A stretch of 64,000 nt of DNA. Origin: Emmonsiellopsis sp. PD_33 (lineage: Eukaryota; Ascomycota; Eurotiomycetes; Onygenales; Ajellomycetaceae). Shown here piece by piece: positions 59,501 through 64,000 of this stretch. Made by a program: the position numbers and the translations under genes. How positions within the stretch are numbered: position 1 is the stretch's first letter; the number at the start of each line of letters is the position of its first letter. Below the pieces are notes generated by a model, which was not told the origin of the DNA, made no database searches, and worked only from the letters and a program-made list of their open reading frames with translations. The stretch spans positions 310,001 through 374,000 of the forward strand of contig JANTQF010000001.1 of NCBI GenBank assembly GCA_032988165.1, written 5' to 3'.

Positions 59501-59797
59501 TGTGAGAGTGTAGGCTGAATAGACGATGTGAGGAGCTCAATAGGAGGAATAGATTGGATATAGATATAGCTAAGATTGAAGGTAGAGTACCTGAAGGAAA
59601 GTAGCTAATTACTGAGGTTTCTATATGTAGGAACCTCAGTAAAGGTATATATATAATTATGTGATAACATAAGAAATGACTAAGTAAGGAGTGAGTATGA
59701 GGTATTGACATAAGAGATGGATACACTCTGGGTGCATAGTGTAGTTGATATGCACTAGGTGTGATGATAATAAGGAGGCACATACTTGTGCATGATA
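59501..59797 (-). repeat. 3' LTR of Gypsy copy 2
   Basis: 297 bp, starting TGTGAGAGTG and ending CATGATA. The final A closes what was a CA end; the CA dinucleotide has become TA. A polypurine tract on the minus strand adjoins it at 59,798-59,817. Confidence 0.9.
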
Positions 59798-60717
59798 ATT
59801 GCTCCCCCTTTTCTTATATTATTGTCCTCAGTGATTTAACATCATTGTGCTCATGAGTAGTAGCCTCTTTTGGAGGTAGCATGAAGTGGTGTAGGTCAGT
59901 TTCATAATATCATCCAGATGCATAAGCCCCAGGATGTCATATTTATGTCAGCTGAGCTCAGGGCATCTTGTGTATACATTGTGAGGCAATTGTGAGTTGT
60001 GCATGTCTGCATAAGCTACAGGCTGATTATGCAAGCACATTGTTGCTAGGGGCATATTATGTAAATACTTTATTATCTAGGGCTCCAGGGGAATCCCAAT
60101 TTAAGTGTTGTGTTGATTCATTACTATAAGAGAGTACAAGAAGTATACTTCTTTAAGTTAGAGTTTCTCCCACTTTTTCTTTTTCTGCAACCCTTGAAAT
60201 GCTTCTTGTGTTCAGAAGCCTACTACTACTCACACTATTTTATTGCTTTTTTTAATTATTTTTTCATTAATATTAATCCCTACACTATGTTATCTGTACC
60301 TGCACCTTCTTCTTGCACTGCTAAGTGTGCTACATCCTGTGCTGCTGTGGCCCAACATTGGGTTCACTACTAGCCCAATTTTGTGTAAGTCTTTCAAGCT
60401 GATAGTGCACATGACTAGGAAAATGTGCTGATAGCTTATATAGCTGGATTTCCTGTACTTGCTGTCTTGGGCAGCAGAAATAGGTGTCCATGGACCTCAC
60501 TAAGTGGTGTTGCCTGGCTCTGGGTGCCTGCATTTATTGTGTACCTTGTATGTGCATGTGCAAGCCTTGTGTGCTAGTAAGTTCAAGTGTGAAGTAGTTT
60601 TTTCCATGTTGTATGTCCCCCAAGCTTAAATTAAAAGGTTAATCACATGATTAGCTTCCTGCCTCCCTCAAACTCAATCATCTGATGGTGCTTTGAGTGT
60701 ATATATATCTATCTTGG

Positions 60718-61125
60718 GAGCTGAGCCTTCCTCAGGAGGAAGAGAAGGAGGAACTTCAGTAGCTAGTGAAATAGCTGTTAGCTCCCCACAAGAAGGCACA
60801 TTATAAGCAAGCTTGTAATATTACTCTTATGGGAGAGGAGTTGCACTACTGCTGCAAGGTAATATCTCTTGCCTTCAAAACCCTGAAGGATGAGGAAGAG
60901 GAGGAGGAGGAGTAAAAGAAGAATAAAAAAAAGGAGGAGGAGGATTTAAGTGATGAGTAGAGTAGTAAGTGCATGGTGTGTAACTCTATGAGCTCAGAGC
61001 TTGAAGAGGTTAGGACCCTGCAGCCCCTTATGGGGGTTATTATTCCTATGGGGGGTGGGGATGATGGGAAGGTTTGAGGGGGGATTAAGGAGGAAAAGGA
61101 GGAGTTTAAAGAGTTTTCAGACTGA
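60718..61125 (+). pseudogene. Antisense ORF within Gypsy copy 2
   Basis: The counterpart of 14,942-15,349, with the same frame, the same glutamate runs, a conserved SSELEEVRTLQPLMGVIIPM segment and the same final TGA. It has extra stops at former CAG, CGA and TGG codons. Its value is as a second copy for testing whether the frame was under selection. Confidence 0.4.
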
Positions 61126-61565
61126 GTTCTTATTTGTAGTGTGTCATCAGGGTGTTTTCTTTATCATTTTGAGCATCTGAAGCAGCAGAGTTGGGTCTGC
61201 TGTTTTGTGAGATAGGAGGTAGGCTTGCCTTAATTGTAGAATGGGCCTTCTGTTGTGGGCAAGTTGCTGAGTATGCAAGAGGTATAGGAGTATGTGCATG
61301 AAGTGCCTAGTTAGTATTTCCTTTTCTTTTTGAATTCAAGAAGGTCTACAGGTAGATTCTATGATTTTAAAACTTTGCTGTTCATTTTCCTTAATGCTTT
61401 CTAGTAATATGGTGAGTTCCAAGCTCATTGTGTGCTAAAATTTGCACACAGGTCTTTTTGAATACAGAAAATGAGCCTGGATCTTATTAGATGCTTCTAT
61501 TCTCATTGTGGGCACTTTCCAGTGGTTTGATTTTCTTGCTACTGGGCTTCTTATTCTTGGAATAT

Positions 61566-61733
61566 CTCAAATGCTTCTGTAGTGTTGATATTTTCCTCTG
61601 GTTCCCAAGTGTTACCTGCAGGACCTCATTCAAGTCAGCAGATAAGATATTCATTCCCTTTTCACTTTATTTTCCTAGTTTTTAATATTATCTCAACCTT
61701 GTATTTCTCTTCTTCATTAACAAGGTCTGGGCC
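61566..61733 (-). pseudogene. Chromodomain of Gypsy copy 2
   Basis: EEKYKVEIILKTRKIK, a stop, KGNEYLIC and, after a further interruption, GPAGNTWEPEENI. The Trp missing from copy 1 is kept, so the two copies complement each other for identification. Confidence 0.83.
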
Positions 61734-62926
61734 TGGTTCCAGTAAGGCTCCATCCTGGTGAATATACTTCTCAAGCAGGGAGATGTGAAAAACAGGATGT
61801 ATACTGCAAAAAGATGGGGGTATTTCAAGGTAGTAGGCTTGAGAGTCAATTCTCTAGAGAATTTTGAATGGTCTGATATATTTATAATCAAGTTTTCATA
61901 CAGATTGAATCATTTGAAGGTTCTTTGCATTGAGGGTGACATACTCTCCTACATTAAAGGACTTAGAAAGGTGTTTCAAATCATAGTAGGCTTTTTGTGC
62001 ATCTCACACTTTTTATAGGTTGACTTTGAGCTCAGAGTGCACCTTGACCATTCATTTTAACCAATCCATAGCATGAGTGGCTACAGGTTGAGGTGCATGA
62101 TTGACATTAATTTGGAGCTCCAGATGATATCCCATGAGCACTTCTGTAGGTACTTGACCAGTGGAACTGTGTTAAGAGGAGTTATAGATAAATTGTGCTA
62201 ATGGAAGCTATCTTATTCAGTCATCTTGATGGAAATTAATAAAATAGTAGAGATAGTGCTCTAAAGTTTGGTTCTAGCATTCTGTCTGACCATCTATTTA
62301 GGGGTGAAAAGCTGTGGAAAGTTTGCATTGGGTGCTAATAACATAGCAGAAGGTTGACTAATATTAGCTTGTAAAAAGTGATTCCCAGTCAGAGATATGG
62401 TGTTTTGATATGCTATAAGTATAATAGAACTGAGCATATATGACTTCAGCTAGTTCTTCAACAGTAATATCCTTTGTGCATGGAATATAGAGTGTGAATT
62501 TTATATAGATGTTGCAAAGAACAAGTATGATATCATGTGTCTGTTCAAGAAAGCTTGAAGCTAGAAGGCCAATAATGAAGTCCATTGTAATAGATTCAAA
62601 TAGTTGAGAGAGTATAGGTATGGTTCTCATTTCTCCAAAAGGTCTATAATACTTAGATTTGACATGCTAATAAACATCACAGGTTTAAACATAGTTTGAA
62701 ACATCCTTGAAAAGTTCATATCAGAAGTATTTGTCTTGAATGCTTTCTATAGACCATTTAATATCAAAATGTCCTCCTTGAGGGTCATCATGATTGATAT
62801 GGAGGATTTCATTAATAAGTGCTTGATCTTTAGATACATATACCCTACTGTTAGCTTGAAGGATGTCATCTGTCTCCAGGGTCTATAGTATGCTTTCTTC
62901 TGTGAATGCCTCTTTTTCCTGCACCT
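61733..62926 (-). pseudogene. Integrase of Gypsy copy 2
   Basis: An 88-codon open frame (62,630-62,364) includes LFESITMDFIIGLLASS and ISDWESLFTS with the second catalytic Asp still present. Other parts are interrupted by stops. Confidence 0.83.
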
Positions 62927-63305
62927 ATATCTTAATCTTTTGTGCTACAATGTTGAGGTTCTGCATGCACTGGAGTAGAGAGATAAGGAACTCAGAAAGT
63001 TCAGAGTAGATAGAGTCTATAGTCATTGCCTTATTGATAATAATACAGGGCATGTAGGGACAGCAGGCTGAGCATGGGATGCTGTTAATGTTACTAGATG
63101 AGCACAGGGCATTATTAGTGCTGTCAGATGAGTATGTAGCATACAGGTAAAGAGAAGATGCAGTTGGCAGCTTGGTTGTTGAATGAGCATCTCACTCATT
63201 TAGTGGTGACAATTAAGCCTCTCACTCATTATTATAGGTTCAAATGCAGTTTATAATAGGTAAAAGTTCTTTATGGAAGTTAAAGTTCTAGTCTAGTGCA
63301 ACATC

Positions 63306-64000
63306 ATGTCATAGCTTTTGTTGCAGGGTTAGTAAGAGGATCTCCCCATAAAATGTATCATTATAATCTATGTGGTGACTCAGACTGTCTGTGAGGTTAT
63401 TTTTCCCTGGGCAGTGCAGTAAGATAAAATCATAAGCACTGAGTGCCTCTATCTATCTGGCCTGACATCTATTAAGCACTTTAGTTGTTATAAAGTACTG
63501 TAGATTTGCATGATCAGACCAGACTTGCACTGAATACTAACTTCCCTCCAGATAGTGTCTTCAGTGCTTGAAAGCTATAATAATAGCTAAGAGCTTCTTA
63601 TTATGAGTATTATATCATATTTTAGCATCAATGAGCTTGCAAGACTAGTAAGCCACTGGGTGCCATAGACCATCATCTTGAAGCTAAGATATGATTACAG
63701 CTACTACATATATTAAAGCATCAGGCTTGATCTGGATGCACCATGCAGGATTAAAATGTACTAGAAGTGGTACTAAAGTGAAATACTCCTTAAGCTTGTA
63801 GAATGCACTTTCAGTGTCCTTTGTCCAGAGAAAAGTAGGTTTCTTCTCACCTTTTTTTGTTCCTTTTATTAGGTCAAATAAGGCACTGATGATGCAGGAA
63901 TAGGCTTTGATGAAGTGCCTATAGAAGTTGGTGAATCTCAGGAAAGACTATACTTTCTTAATAGATGTTGGTATGAGCCATTCTGCTATAGTAGCAATCT
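63306..64000 (-). pseudogene. RNase H and reverse transcriptase end of Gypsy copy 2 (partial)
   Basis: The minus strand matches the RNase H and connection region of copy 1 (17,530-18,224), including the SDHANLQYF and CPGKN positions. The reverse transcriptase active site would lie beyond the window. Confidence 0.8.

Larger units (their letters stand above)
59501..64000 (-). mobile_element. Chromodomain Gypsy retrotransposon, copy 2 (runs off the window)
   Basis: Homologous to 13,725-18,224 at a constant offset of 45,776 bp; landmarks at both ends and in the middle keep that offset, so there is no net insertion or deletion over 4.5 kb. The order from left is 3' LTR, polypurine tract, long 3' region, chromodomain, integrase, RNase H and the start of the reverse transcriptase. 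It has many transitions relative to copy 1 and fewer CG dinucleotides, and is also inactive. Confidence 0.92.

Overview
The window looks like nuclear DNA of a filamentous ascomycete. The evidence is short spliceosomal introns, a secreted copper amine oxidase, an LPAEIR-type protein, fungal Gypsy retroelements, and a sharp two-state base composition. Very AT-rich, almost CpG-free tracts enclose one balanced, CpG-containing gene island at about 41.40-52.8 kb. This resembles the GC-poor, Gypsy-filled isochores known from Onygenales such as Blastomyces relatives; that placement is inference.

Layout. 1-13.7 kb and 21.1-27.3 kb are old, heavily mutated repeats, with an F-box-like relic at 23.2 kb and a decayed ~90-bp tandem array at 24.4-25.4 kb. 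A complete chromodomain Gypsy element on the minus strand lies at 13,725-21,136. It has 297-bp LTRs, an AATAT target duplication and a polypurine tract. A second copy begins at 59,501 and runs off the window end with no net length difference. Differences between the LTRs are all transitions, many as TG-versus-CA pairs, which points to mutation aimed at CpG.

27,782-41,402 is framed by ~38-bp terminal inverted repeats next to ATAT/GTAC, which differ only by transitions, and I read it as one 13.6-kb DNA transposon. It holds a mutated retroviral-integrase-type (Ginger-like) transposase gene with introns, at least two further decayed genes of unknown function, two tandem arrays, a tRNA-like relic and, 180 bp from its right end, a full-length intron-containing histone H3 variant pseudogene. 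This is the most unusual content of the window.

The island 41,403-52,8xx carries four intact gene models: a secreted copper amine oxidase (42,145-44,552, +), a secreted glycine-rich protein (46,907-46,020, -), an LPAEIR/2EXR-type protein with a coiled-coil tail (49,247-50,449, +), and a covalent-FAD oxidase of the BBE/6-hydroxynicotine oxidase type (52,147-50,588, -). The last two converge. They are separate functions, not an obvious cluster. A GATA-factor dyad upstream of the amine oxidase fits nitrogen-controlled amine use.

53.1-64.0 kb is a nest: an old plus-strand Gypsy element interrupted at 58,762 by a minus-strand chromodomain element, itself interrupted at 59,501 by the second copy of the 13.7-kb element.
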